NCBI GenBank assembly: GCA_938034975.1
Contig: CALHNI010000019.1
Location: 1 to 61,061 of the forward strand
Direction of reading: 5' to 3'
Source of the DNA: Candidatus Goldiibacteriota bacterium
GTDB taxonomy: Bacteria; Oederibacteriota; PGYV01; DYJU01
Length of the DNA stretch: 61,061 nucleotides
Shown: positions 51,258 to 59,183 of the stretch, piece after piece
How positions within the stretch are numbered: position 1 is the stretch's first letter
Layout: each line of letters opens with the position of its first letter
Notes under the pieces: generated by a model
What the model was told of the DNA's origin: nothing
What the model saw: the letters and a program-made list of their open reading frames with translations, nothing else
Database searches by the model: none
Made by a program: the position numbers and the translations under genes

Positions 51258-52190
51258 TTGAAAAAATTTTTTTTAATATCAATAATTTTTTTTCTTTTAT
51301 CAATAAAGTTAGTTGCAATAACAGGAGTTGCAGGAGGGGCTGCTCCTTTTTTACGCTCTGGGATTGGTGCTCGGGCGCTTTCATTATCTGGTGCATTTAC
51401 TGCCTATACCGATGATTCCACGGTTACTTACTGGAATCCTGCTGCGTCTTCTTACATTGGGAAAATTGCAGTATCAAGTATGTTTTCCTGGCTTACCGAA
51501 GATAGAAAGTATAATTTTTTTAATGTTCTTTTTCCTTCTGATTTTGGAACATTTGCAATTAATTTTATAAATTTTTCAATAGGAGAAATAGAAGCAAGAC
51601 AATCTGACACCCAGGAACATACAATAATAGAAGATGTTGAAAATGCATATTTTTTAACATACGGAAAAGAACTGGTAAGGAATTTAAGCGGGACCAGTGT
51701 TGCATTAGGAGCTAATTTTAAAATAATCCAGACATCAATTGCTAAATATAATTCTACTGGATTTAGTTTTGATATTGGTGTTATTATAAATCCTTTTGAT
51801 TTTTTTTCTTTTGGCATTATTTTTCAGGATTTTTTAGGAAGTATAAAATGGTCAACAGGAACTTCTGAAAAAATACCATTTGATATGAAAATAGGAGTTT
51901 TATTGAAAATATCTGATGAATTATTAAAAATATCATTGGATACTGAAAAAGTGGAATATGAAGGTTTAATAATAAAAAGCGGGTTAGAACTTGGATTTTT
52001 TAAAATGATTTTTATACGAGGCGGTATATCATATGATATAAAAAGTTATGAATTTAATTACACATTTGGGGCAGGAATAAAATATAAAATTAACAATGTT
52101 ATATTTCAGGTTGATTATGCTTTTAAAAAAGAAGAATTTTTTACTGTTTTTCAGCCACAGCATAAATTATCTGTAAATATATATTTATAA
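51258..52190 (+). CDS. PorV/PorQ-family (UPF0164-like) outer-membrane protein
   Basis: The start is TTG at 51258; no other start gives the signal peptide (KKFFLISIIFFLLSIKLVAI). The 310-residue product has the family signature APFLRSGIGARALSLSGAF, then DDSTVTYWNPAA. Barrel-like strands follow (FSFGIIFQDFLGSI, FFKMIFIRGGISYDI) and it ends QHKLSVNIYL. It lacks the FnIII domains of its relative at 6175-7740. Placed directly behind a secreted protein with a sorting-like tail, it forms the second such pair in the window and may export or anchor that partner (inference). There is no clear ribosome site, so translation is probably coupled to the upstream gene. Confidence 0.78.
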   Translation: MKKFFLISIIFFLLSIKLVAITGVAGGAAPFLRSGIGARALSLSGAFTAYTDDSTVTYWNPAASSYIGKIAVSSMFSWLTEDRKYNFFNVLFPSDFGTFAINFINFSIGEIEARQSDTQEHTIIEDVENAYFLTYGKELVRNLSGTSVALGANFKIIQTSIAKYNSTGFSFDIGVIINPFDFFSFGIIFQDFLGSIKWSTGTSEKIPFDMKIGVLLKISDELLKISLDTEKVEYEGLIIKSGLELGFFKMIFIRGGISYDIKSYEFNYTFGAGIKYKINNVIFQVDYAFKKEEFFTVFQPQHKLSVNIYL

Positions 52191-52264
52191 ATTTTTTGTT
52201 TTATTTTATCTTTAAAAAAAAATAAAAATCATTTAATATAAAAATGCAGGGTCAGTTACTTTTC

Positions 52265-52386
52265 TGAAAATCGTATTTAAAAGATTGCGATTTTCATTAG
52301 AAAAAACACAAGAATAATATATCATTTTAAATTTTAAAAAACAGGTGAATAAAAGTAATGCATTATTAAAATAAAAATTTATTAAG
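52265..52386 (+). repeat. Interspersed hairpin-bounded element, copy F (plus orientation, right hairpin missing)
   Basis: Left hairpin at 52265-52296 (TGAAAATCGTA / TGCGATTTTCA), then the core aaaaacaggtgaataaaagt and aatgcattattaaaataaaa. The promoter of the nifU-like gene begins 15 bases further on. Confidence 0.75.
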
Positions 52387-52400
52387 TATTTTTTTCAGAG

Positions 52401-52429
52401 TTGACTTATTTATTTTTCCCTGATAATAT
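52401..52429 (+). promoter_or_regulatory. Sigma-70-type promoter for the NifU-like gene
   Basis: TTGACT (52401-52406), a 17-base spacer and TAATAT (52424-52429), 32 bases before the ATG at 52461. Confidence 0.65.
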
Positions 52430-52460
52430 TATTTTTAAATTAAAGTTTAAAGGAGTTAAA

Positions 52461-52685
52461 ATGAAAGAAAAAGTAAAAGCAGCAATTGAAGATTTAAGAA
52501 AATATTTACAGATGGATGGAGGAGATGTTGAACTGGTTGATGTTGATGAAAAAACAGGAGAAGTAAAAGTAAGATTAAAAGGGGCATGTGGTGGATGTCC
52601 AATGGCTATGATTACATTATCCCAGGGGATTGAAGCACGTTTAAAAGAGCAGATTCCAGAGGTTAAAAAAGTTACAGCAGTTTAA
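52461..52685 (+). CDS. NifU C-terminal-domain (Nfu-type) iron-sulphur scaffold protein
   Basis: The start at 52461 has AAAGGAG upstream; longer frames begin inside the promoter. The 74-residue protein consists of one NifU-C domain: KVKAAIEDLRKYLQMDGGDVELVDV, then LKGACGGCPMAMITLSQGIE with the CxxC pair that binds a 4Fe-4S or 2Fe-2S cluster. Stand-alone Nfu domains deliver clusters to target proteins. The radical SAM enzyme two genes downstream, in the same run, is a possible client (inference). Confidence 0.92.
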   Translation: MKEKVKAAIEDLRKYLQMDGGDVELVDVDEKTGEVKVRLKGACGGCPMAMITLSQGIEARLKEQIPEVKKVTAV

Positions 52686-52705
52686 AAAATTTTTTTAAGA
52701 TTAAA

Positions 52706-53368
52706 ATGCAGGATATAAAAACGACTTGTAAAAAAAACATTTTATTAACTTTTTTATTTGGAATTGTTTTTGGTTATCTTGAAGCCGCGGTTGTTATTTA
52801 TTTAAGAGAACTTTATTATCCTGAGGGTTTTTCATTTCCAATAAAACTTTTTACGGGTAAGATAATTTTAGTGGAATATATAAGGGAAATTGTTACATTG
52901 CTTATGATTTTTTTTGTGTCTTTGCTTGCAGGTAAAACCAAATTAGAAAAATTTGCTTATTTTATGTTTATATTTGGGATATGGGATATTTTTTATTATG
53001 TTTTTTTAAAAATTTTTTTAAACTGGCCAAAAAGTTTTTTAGAATACGATCTTTTATTTTTAATACCAGTTGCTTGGGTGGGTCCTGTATTAGCACCTAT
53101 TATTGTTTCCTTATTATTAATAATTGCTGCACTTTTTATAATTTATTTTGAAAATAAAAACTATAAAATTTGCCAAAATAAATTTTTATGGTTTCTTGAA
53201 ATTTTAGGTGGTATTATCGTTTTCATATCCTTTATTTTACCTGCACAGGATGTATTGAACCAAAAATACCCTGAGCATTTTTATTGGTTGCTTTTTATTG
53301 CAGGAGTTATTATTGGAGTTTTACCTTTTTGGTATGCTATTAAAAAAACATTAAAAAACAAAAATTAA
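52706..53368 (+). CDS. Integral membrane protein of unknown function
   Basis: The 220-residue product has six predicted membrane helices (about 12-32, 57-74, 80-103, 116-146, 160-178 and 192-212). Motifs include FGYLEAAVVIYLRELYYPEGF, FAYFMFIFGIWDIFYYVFLK and LIPVAWVGPVLAPI. The conserved-looking Glu, Arg and Asp within or near helices (LEAAVVIYLRE, WDIFYY) hint at a transporter or enzyme, but I cannot name a family. It is followed without a gap by the AmrS-like gene, whose product also has a membrane helix, so the two may work together. Confidence 0.7.
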   Translation: MQDIKTTCKKNILLTFLFGIVFGYLEAAVVIYLRELYYPEGFSFPIKLFTGKIILVEYIREIVTLLMIFFVSLLAGKTKLEKFAYFMFIFGIWDIFYYVFLKIFLNWPKSFLEYDLLFLIPVAWVGPVLAPIIVSLLLIIAALFIIYFENKNYKICQNKFLWFLEILGGIIVFISFILPAQDVLNQKYPEHFYWLLFIAGVIIGVLPFWYAIKKTLKNKN

Positions 53369-54493
53369 ATGAAAAATAATCTTTTATTACCTATAACCTT
53401 TCTTGTTTTAAATATATTACTAGCAATAATTTTTATAACTACTTTGCCTGCGTATTTTAATGAAAAAATTTTTATTTCTAAAAATCCTGCGATAAAAGAG
53501 GCGTTATTTTATGAAAAAAAAGATCATGGGGTAAAATGTAATTTGTGTCCCCGCAATTGTTTTTTACCAGAAGGATTTCGTGGCAAATGCAGAGTAAGGA
53601 TAAACACAGGTGGAAAACTTTACACAATGGTCTATGGCAGAGCAGAAGCAGTGCATGTTGATCCTGTTGAAAAAAAGCCAGTTTATCATTTAAAACCAGG
53701 AACTGAGGCATTCTCCATAGCGACAAAAGGTTGTAATTTAAGATGTAATTTTTGTCAAAACTGGCAATTATCACAAAGTAACCCCGAAAATAAAAATACT
53801 GTTTTTTTATCTCCAAAAGAAATTATTCAACTTGTAAAGCAAACTGGTTCAGAATCAATTGCCTATACATATTCTGAACCAATTGTTTTTTATGAATATG
53901 TTTATGAAACAGCAAAGTTAGCAAAAGAAAGTGGTATATATAATATTTTAGTATCTGCGGGGTATATAAATGAAAAACCACTTGAAAAAATTTTACCATA
54001 TCTTGATGTGATAAAAATTGATTTAAAAGGATTTAACAAGGAATTTTATAAAAAATTTGTTGGTTGTGAATTGGAGGATATTTTAAAAACATTAAAAATA
54101 TTAAAAAAACATGATAAATTAACTGAAATTGTAAATTTAATAATACCCGGATTAAATGATGATATGGAAGAGATAAAACAGATGTGTAAATGGATTTATG
54201 AAAACTTAGGACCAGATACACCTTTGTTTTTTTCCAGATTTTTCCCTAATTACTTACTTACAAACCTGCCTGCAACTGATTTTGAAACATTAAAGAGAGC
54301 ATATGATATTGCAAGAAAACAAGGTCTTGATTATGTTTATATAGGTAATGTTCCTGGAACCCAATATGAACACACATATTGTCCGAAATGCGGTAAATTA
54401 CTGGTTGAAAGATATGGGTATACTGTTTTACAGAATAATATAGTAAATGGAAATTGTAAATTCTGTGGCAATAAAATACCTGGAATATGGTGA
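53369..54493 (+). CDS. amrS: AmrS-like radical SAM protein (AmmeMemoRadiSam family) with N-terminal membrane anchor and C-terminal zinc-ribbon-like tail
   Basis: The 374-residue protein starts with a membrane helix (about 5-28). A Cys-rich segment KCNLCPRNCFLPEGFRGKC follows, then the radical SAM motif C122xxxC126xxC129 in KGCNLRCNFCQNW. The signatures YGRAEAVHVDPVEKKP and SIAYTYSEP are typical of AmrS, a PflA-like enzyme. A C-terminal four-Cys ribbon (YCPKCGKLL ... NCKFCGNKIPGIW) is extra. The usual partners AmrA and AmrB are not in the window. The substrate is unknown. The start abuts the stop of the membrane protein gene. Confidence 0.85.
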   Translation: MKNNLLLPITFLVLNILLAIIFITTLPAYFNEKIFISKNPAIKEALFYEKKDHGVKCNLCPRNCFLPEGFRGKCRVRINTGGKLYTMVYGRAEAVHVDPVEKKPVYHLKPGTEAFSIATKGCNLRCNFCQNWQLSQSNPENKNTVFLSPKEIIQLVKQTGSESIAYTYSEPIVFYEYVYETAKLAKESGIYNILVSAGYINEKPLEKILPYLDVIKIDLKGFNKEFYKKFVGCELEDILKTLKILKKHDKLTEIVNLIIPGLNDDMEEIKQMCKWIYENLGPDTPLFFSRFFPNYLLTNLPATDFETLKRAYDIARKQGLDYVYIGNVPGTQYEHTYCPKCGKLLVERYGYTVLQNNIVNGNCKFCGNKIPGIW

Positions 54494-54920
54494 TATAAAA
54501 TTAAAATGAATTTTTATTTATATAACCTGAAAAACGCATTAGCGTTTTTCAGTGGAAAAAAGGAAATATAAAAAAGGTTTATAAACAAATATAATTTTTA
54601 AAAGAGAACTTTTTTTTAAATTAAAAAACAGGTGAATAAAAGTAATGCACTTTAAAAAAAAATTATTAAACAAAAAAGACAAAAATATTTCATATTTCCG
54701 TAAAAAAGCATTTTCTAATGCGTTTTTACGGTATAACATATTACTTTTATTCACTTTTATTAATTTAAAATAAAACATAAGTGCTATTTTAATAATATTT
54801 TTTCTGATTTTTACTGAAAATTGTAATTTTATATTATAGCAATTTTCAGGCATCCTATTTAACTTTATTTTTTTATTCAATTTTGCTATATTGTTTTATA
54901 TTTTAAATAAAGGAGAAAAT
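54494..54920. other. 427-base intergenic region
   Basis: It is filled mostly by copy G of the hairpin element (54526-54850), a large inverted repeat. Between it and the ATPase gene there is only a weak promoter-like TTTATT-17-TATATT (54864-54892) and AAGGAG before the ATG at 54921. Confidence 0.6.
54526..54850. repeat. Interspersed hairpin-bounded element, copy G: two arms in inverted orientation around a central hairpin
   Basis: Left hairpin at 54527-54552 (CTGAAAAACGC / GCGTTTTTCAG, perfect 11-bp stem, loop ATTA). A plus-oriented arm follows (aacaggtgaataaaagtaat), then the central hairpin at 54698-54731 (CCGTAAAAAAGCATT / AATGCGTTTTTACGG). A minus-oriented arm (acatattacttttattcact) leads to the right hairpin at 54814-54849 (CTGAAAATTGTA / GCAATTTTCAG). 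The whole is a ~325-base imperfect palindrome, suggesting that the complete unit is symmetrical and that the other copies are halves. Confidence 0.8.
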
Positions 54921-57677
54921 ATGCAAATAAAAAACAAAGAACCGGAAACAAAAAAACAAAACTGGCATTCATTAAAAAAAGAAGATGTTTTTAAAGAATT
55001 GGCAACTAATGAACATGGGCTATCTGCATCAGAAGTAAAAATACGTCAGGAAAAATACGGAAAAAATATGCTACCTGCAAAAGAGCCGCCTTCAATAATA
55101 ATTATTTTTTTTAAACAATTTTTAAGCCCATTGATTTATGTATTACTTGCTGCCGGAATTGTTTCTTTATTAATCGGCGATACAAAAGATGCGTTTTTTA
55201 TTTTTTTAGTTTTACTTATAAATGCAGTTATCGGTACTTATCAGGAATACAGGGCAGAAAAAAGCGCTGCAGCACTGCAAAATATAATAAAAGTCAGGGC
55301 AACTGTTTTAAGAGATAATGAAAAAATTGAAATTGATTCTACAGAACTTGTTCCAGGTGATATTGTCTTTTTAGAATCTGGTTTTAAAGTGCCTGCGGAT
55401 ATGCGAATAATTGAGGCTAATTCACTGGAAGTTGATGAGTCATTTTTAACCGGAGAGTCAGTTGCCGTATTAAAAAAAGATGTAGTATTAGATGAAAACA
55501 CAGCAACTGCAGATAAAATAAATATGCTTTTTGCAGGTGCAACAGTTACAAAAGGCCGCGGGACAGGTATTGTTGTACAAACCGGTATTAATACAGAGGT
55601 AGGGAAAATAGCAAAAACAGTAACAGAAGAGGTGGATACAAAAACTCCTCTTATTATAAGAATGGAGAAATTCAGTAAACAGATAAGTATAGTCATAATT
55701 GTCTGTTGTCTTATTGTTTTTTCAGTTCTTGTTGGAAAAGGAAATCCAATCAAAGATGTTTTTTTTCTTGTTGTGGCACTTGCGGTTTCTGCAATACCTG
55801 AGGGACTTCCCGTTGCATTGACTGTGGCTCTTTCTGTTGCAACGCAGAGAATGCTTAAAAGAAATGTAATAGTAAGAAAACTTACAGCTGTTGAGAGTCT
55901 GGGAAGTTGCACATATATTGCAAGTGACAAAACAGGAACATTAACTGTTAACCAGCAGACAGTAAAGGAAATATTATTACCATGGGGAGAAGTTTTAAAT
56001 GTTTCTGGACAGGGTTATAATGACGAAGGAGAAATTACAGATATATATGGTAAAAAAATAAATGTTTTAAAAAATTCTTTATTATATAAATTAATTTTAT
56101 CCGGTATTTTAACTAACGAAGCAGCATTACATAAAACATCTGATAAATGGACATATTTTGGTGATGCAATGGATATTGCTCTTCTTTCCTTGGGGTATAA
56201 AGCTGGTTTTGATCCTGAAAAAGAAAGAGCAAAATATGCAACAATATATGAAATACCATATGAGTCAGAGAAAAAATATTCAGCGAAATTTTATAAATTA
56301 AATGAAAAAAATAATGTAGCAGTGAAAGGAGCTACTGAGGTTGTTTTGTCATTTTGTTCAAAAACATACAATGAAAAAGGCGAAATAGTGGAAATTAAAA
56401 AAGAGCAAATTGAAAAACAGGCGATGGATATGTCTTCAAGAGGTTACAGAGTGCTGGCAGTTGCTGGAGGAGAAATAGAAAAATCAAATGAAGAAGGACT
56501 AAAAAATCTGATTTTTTATGGTTTAATAGGTTTTATTGATCCTTTAAGACCCGAAGTCATAGAAGCAATAAATAAATGCAAAACTGCAGGAATAACAGTT
56601 TCCATGGTTACAGGAGATCATCCTGCAACTGCATTTGCAATAGCAAAACAACTTGGTATATGTAATTCAATGGATGAAGTCATATCAGGGAATAAATTGG
56701 AAGAACTAAAAGATCCTTCTAATAAGGAATTTGTTGATACAGTTGAAAAGTCAAGAGTTTTTGCCCGAGTATCACCTGTGCAAAAATTACAGATTGTGGA
56801 TGCTTTAATACGTGCAGGACACTTTGTTGCAGTAACAGGAGATGGGGTAAATGATGCACCAGCTATGAAAAAGGCAAATATAGGTATTGCAATGGGAAGT
56901 GGCACAGATGTTGCCAAAGATACTTCTTCCATGATTGTTGCTGATGATAATTTTGCTTCAATTGTAGCAGGTGTGGAAGAAGGCAGATTTGCATATGATA
57001 ATGTTCGTAAAGTTATTTATCTATTGATTTCAACAGGGGCGGCTGAAATTGTATTATTTCTGCTTTCTATGATCCTGACTGCTAAATTTTTTGCAGAAGG
57101 AAGCATAGAACCACCACTGATTGCAATACAACTTTTATGGTTAAATTTAGTTACAAATGGTGTCCAGGCAGCTGCGCTGGCGTTTGAAGGTGGTGAAGAA
57201 GGAGCAATGAAAAAACCACCCAGGAGTCCCAAAGAAAATATTTTTAATAATTTGATGATAAAAGAAGTAATTTTATCCGGTGCTGTTATGGCTTTTGCTG
57301 CTTTTGGAATATGGTATTATCTTCTTTCTGTAGGAATGGATGCATTCAGTGCAAGAAATATTACTTTACTTGCCATGGTTTTGATGGAAAATGTTCATGT
57401 TTTTAACTGCCGGTCCGAAACAGTTTCTGCATTTAAAGTAAAAATAAGTAAAAATTATTTTCTGGTTTTAAGTGTTATAATTGCCCAGGGAATACATATA
57501 ATAAGTATGCAAATTCCATTTATGCAGAGTTTATTAAGAATTCAGCCAGTTTCAGTTAAAGAATGGATTATTGTTGCCGTTTTATCACTAATATTGCTAT
57601 TTACAATGGAATTATTTAAGATGATTAATAATATCGTTGAAAAAAAAGGAGGAAAAAATGGCAAAAAAATTAAATAA
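54921..57677 (+). CDS. P2-type cation-transporting P-type ATPase
   Basis: The start at 54921 has AAGGAG upstream. The 918-residue protein has the N-terminal cation-ATPase domain (WHSLKKEDVFKELATNEHGLS is its start), TGES (T177-S180, actuator), PEGLP in helix M4, phosphorylation site DKTGTLT (D336), KGATEVVL (nucleotide domain), MVTGDHPAT and TGDGVNDAP (D641, D645), and about ten membrane helices. PEGLP places it with P2A/P2-type Ca2+ or Na+/K+ pumps. In M6 the motif is NLVTNGVQAAALAFE; the Asp of SERCA's NLVTDG is Asn, so the transported ion is uncertain. It overlaps the next gene by 20 bases. Confidence 0.9.
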   Translation: MQIKNKEPETKKQNWHSLKKEDVFKELATNEHGLSASEVKIRQEKYGKNMLPAKEPPSIIIIFFKQFLSPLIYVLLAAGIVSLLIGDTKDAFFIFLVLLINAVIGTYQEYRAEKSAAALQNIIKVRATVLRDNEKIEIDSTELVPGDIVFLESGFKVPADMRIIEANSLEVDESFLTGESVAVLKKDVVLDENTATADKINMLFAGATVTKGRGTGIVVQTGINTEVGKIAKTVTEEVDTKTPLIIRMEKFSKQISIVIIVCCLIVFSVLVGKGNPIKDVFFLVVALAVSAIPEGLPVALTVALSVATQRMLKRNVIVRKLTAVESLGSCTYIASDKTGTLTVNQQTVKEILLPWGEVLNVSGQGYNDEGEITDIYGKKINVLKNSLLYKLILSGILTNEAALHKTSDKWTYFGDAMDIALLSLGYKAGFDPEKERAKYATIYEIPYESEKKYSAKFYKLNEKNNVAVKGATEVVLSFCSKTYNEKGEIVEIKKEQIEKQAMDMSSRGYRVLAVAGGEIEKSNEEGLKNLIFYGLIGFIDPLRPEVIEAINKCKTAGITVSMVTGDHPATAFAIAKQLGICNSMDEVISGNKLEELKDPSNKEFVDTVEKSRVFARVSPVQKLQIVDALIRAGHFVAVTGDGVNDAPAMKKANIGIAMGSGTDVAKDTSSMIVADDNFASIVAGVEEGRFAYDNVRKVIYLLISTGAAEIVLFLLSMILTAKFFAEGSIEPPLIAIQLLWLNLVTNGVQAAALAFEGGEEGAMKKPPRSPKENIFNNLMIKEVILSGAVMAFAAFGIWYYLLSVGMDAFSARNITLLAMVLMENVHVFNCRSETVSAFKVKISKNYFLVLSVIIAQGIHIISMQIPFMQSLLRIQPVSVKEWIIVAVLSLILLFTMELFKMINNIVEKKGGKNGKKIK

Positions 57678-58134
57678 CGAACAGGAATTTTTAAATTATT
57701 TTAATGAACTTGCTGAAAAATGTTGTTTAACAGAAGCAGATTCAATTATAATTTATCACAATCAGCGTAAAACAGTATCAAAATTATTAAAACAGGTAGC
57801 AGAAAAATATGATATGGGTTTAATTGAAGTAGATCTTTCATCACTTCCGGATGAAAAAATAGGAACATCCATTTTTGAAAATAAAGTTCCTGAATGGCTT
57901 ACCCCGGTTTTTAACAATAAAGAAAAGAAAAGTTATATCATATATATGAGAGAATTTGCCTTAGCATCGGATAAGGTTAAAGTAGGTGTGATGAATTTAC
58001 TTCTTAAAAAGCAGATAGAAGGATTTCCATTTCCAAATAGCACATTAATTGTTTTAGGTGTTTTGGATCTTGATGGTGTGACATCGGCTTTAACAAATGT
58101 AAAAAGTGTTGTTTTTTACAGACAAATTGATTGA
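57658..58134 (+). CDS. Degenerate MoxR-like AAA+ protein lacking Walker motifs
   Basis: The start at 57658 has AAGGAGG upstream. The 158-residue protein follows the outline of a MoxR-type AAA+ core: DSIIIYHNQRKTVSKLLKQVA sits where Walker A should be, IEVDLSSLPDEKIGTSIFENKVPEWLTP matches the substrate-loop region (DLS..L..EDI.G), and YIIYMREFALASDKVKVGVMNLLLKKQIEGFPFPNSTLIVLG matches Walker B to sensor I (each split here). GxxGxGKT and the DE pair are both gone, so it cannot bind or hydrolyse ATP in the normal way. It probably has a structural or regulatory role for the neighbouring P-type ATPase or DUF1646 transporter. The assignment is by pattern, not a search. Confidence 0.5.
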   Translation: MAKKLNNEQEFLNYFNELAEKCCLTEADSIIIYHNQRKTVSKLLKQVAEKYDMGLIEVDLSSLPDEKIGTSIFENKVPEWLTPVFNNKEKKSYIIYMREFALASDKVKVGVMNLLLKKQIEGFPFPNSTLIVLGVLDLDGVTSALTNVKSVVFYRQID

Positions 58135-58145
58135 GGTGATTTTTT

Positions 58146-59183
58146 ATGGTAATTGCTGAACTTATTTTAATACTTCTTGCTGTTTTTATTTTGCCTTTTC
58201 TTATTAAAAAGGTGGAAGAAGAATTAGAAATTTTTCTTTTTATAATGGGAGTTTTATCAGTAACTATTACCAAACAATGGTCTTTGCATCTTATAGAAGA
58301 AGCTTTAATAGAACCAGTAAAAATCACTTTGGCTGTTTTAATAGCAGGCTTTATATTTAATAAATTTCAGCAGGAAATAGCCCATAGAATAAAAAAACTT
58401 GTTGCTTTTATGGGTCTTCCTTTATTTGTTTTTATATTTGTTTTTGTTGTAGGGTTATTATCCAGCGTTATCACTGCAATTATTGCGGCTCTTGTTCTTG
58501 TAGAAGTTGTTTCCCATCTGAAACTGGATAGAAAAACAGAAATAAAACTAGTAGTGCTTACCTGTTTTTCAATAGGTTTTGGCGCTGCTTTAACACCTAT
58601 TGGCGAGCCGCTTGCAACAATTGCAATTTCAAAATTAAAAGGAGAGCCTTATAATGCCGGATTTTTTTTCCTGCTTGAACACTTGGGATTTTATATCATT
58701 CCTGCTCTTGTTGTATTTGGAATTATAGCCATATTCTGGATAGCAAAAAATGCAAAAGAAGCAACTGGCCTTAAAGAAGAAAAGAAAGAAGATGCAAGAA
58801 GCATACTTATAAGAGGTGGAAAGGTTTATTTATTTGTTATGGCTCTTGTGTTTTTAGGAAGCGGGTTTAAAATTATAATAGATATGTATATTTCAAAAAT
58901 ACCATTTTTTGCATTATACTGGATAAACATGGTTTCTGCAGTTTTTGATAATGCAACACTTGTTGCAGCTGAAATAGGACCGTCTATGAATATAAAGCAG
59001 ATAGAAGGTGCGTTATTAGGACTTATAATATCAGGCGGAATGTTAATACCTGGTAATATTCCAAACATAATTGCTGCATCAAAATTAAAAATAAAAAGTA
59101 AAGAATGGGCAAAGATAGGCGTTCCGTTAGGACTTGTGTTTCTTATTATATATTTTGTTTTTTTGATTTTATTACAAAAATAA
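58146..59183 (+). CDS. DUF1646-family membrane transporter (ion-transporter/NhaD-like superfamily)
   Basis: The 345-residue protein has about ten to eleven membrane helices. Family features include LEIFLFIMGVLSVTITKQWS, SSVITAIIAALVLVEVVS, FGAALTPIGEPLATIAISKLKG and SAVFDNATLVAAEIGPSM. The last two resemble the paired, half-symmetric TPxGxP and FDNAT/NxT segments of NhaD/ArsB-type ion transporters. GAGGTGA overlaps the previous stop. It stands in one operon with a P2-type ATPase, which suggests shared handling of a cation. The substrate is unknown. The next gene begins immediately after the stop. Confidence 0.85.
   Translation: MVIAELILILLAVFILPFLIKKVEEELEIFLFIMGVLSVTITKQWSLHLIEEALIEPVKITLAVLIAGFIFNKFQQEIAHRIKKLVAFMGLPLFVFIFVFVVGLLSSVITAIIAALVLVEVVSHLKLDRKTEIKLVVLTCFSIGFGAALTPIGEPLATIAISKLKGEPYNAGFFFLLEHLGFYIIPALVVFGIIAIFWIAKNAKEATGLKEEKKEDARSILIRGGKVYLFVMALVFLGSGFKIIIDMYISKIPFFALYWINMVSAVFDNATLVAAEIGPSMNIKQIEGALLGLIISGGMLIPGNIPNIIAASKLKIKSKEWAKIGVPLGLVFLIIYFVFLILLQK

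Noticed and set aside
52401-52460. Start of the NifU-like protein at the TTG at 52401
   Set aside because: The TTG belongs to a TTGACT -35 box, and the extra 20 residues do not fit the family; the ATG at 52461 has AAAGGAG.
53369-54493. Complete AmmeMemoRadiSam system
   Set aside because: No AmrA (AMMECR1) or AmrB (Memo) gene is present nearby; only the radical SAM member is seen.
54526-54850. Element hairpins as ordinary Rho-independent terminators
   Set aside because: Stems are A+T-rich and not followed by a T-tract on the strand of the upstream gene; both orientations and a shared core point to a repeat family. A role in 3'-end formation is still possible.
55241-55930. Minus-strand open frame of 229 codons inside the P-type ATPase gene
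   Set aside because: The plus-strand frame carries all ATPase motifs here; the minus frame is Ser/Thr/Val-rich with no recognisable domain or ribosome site.
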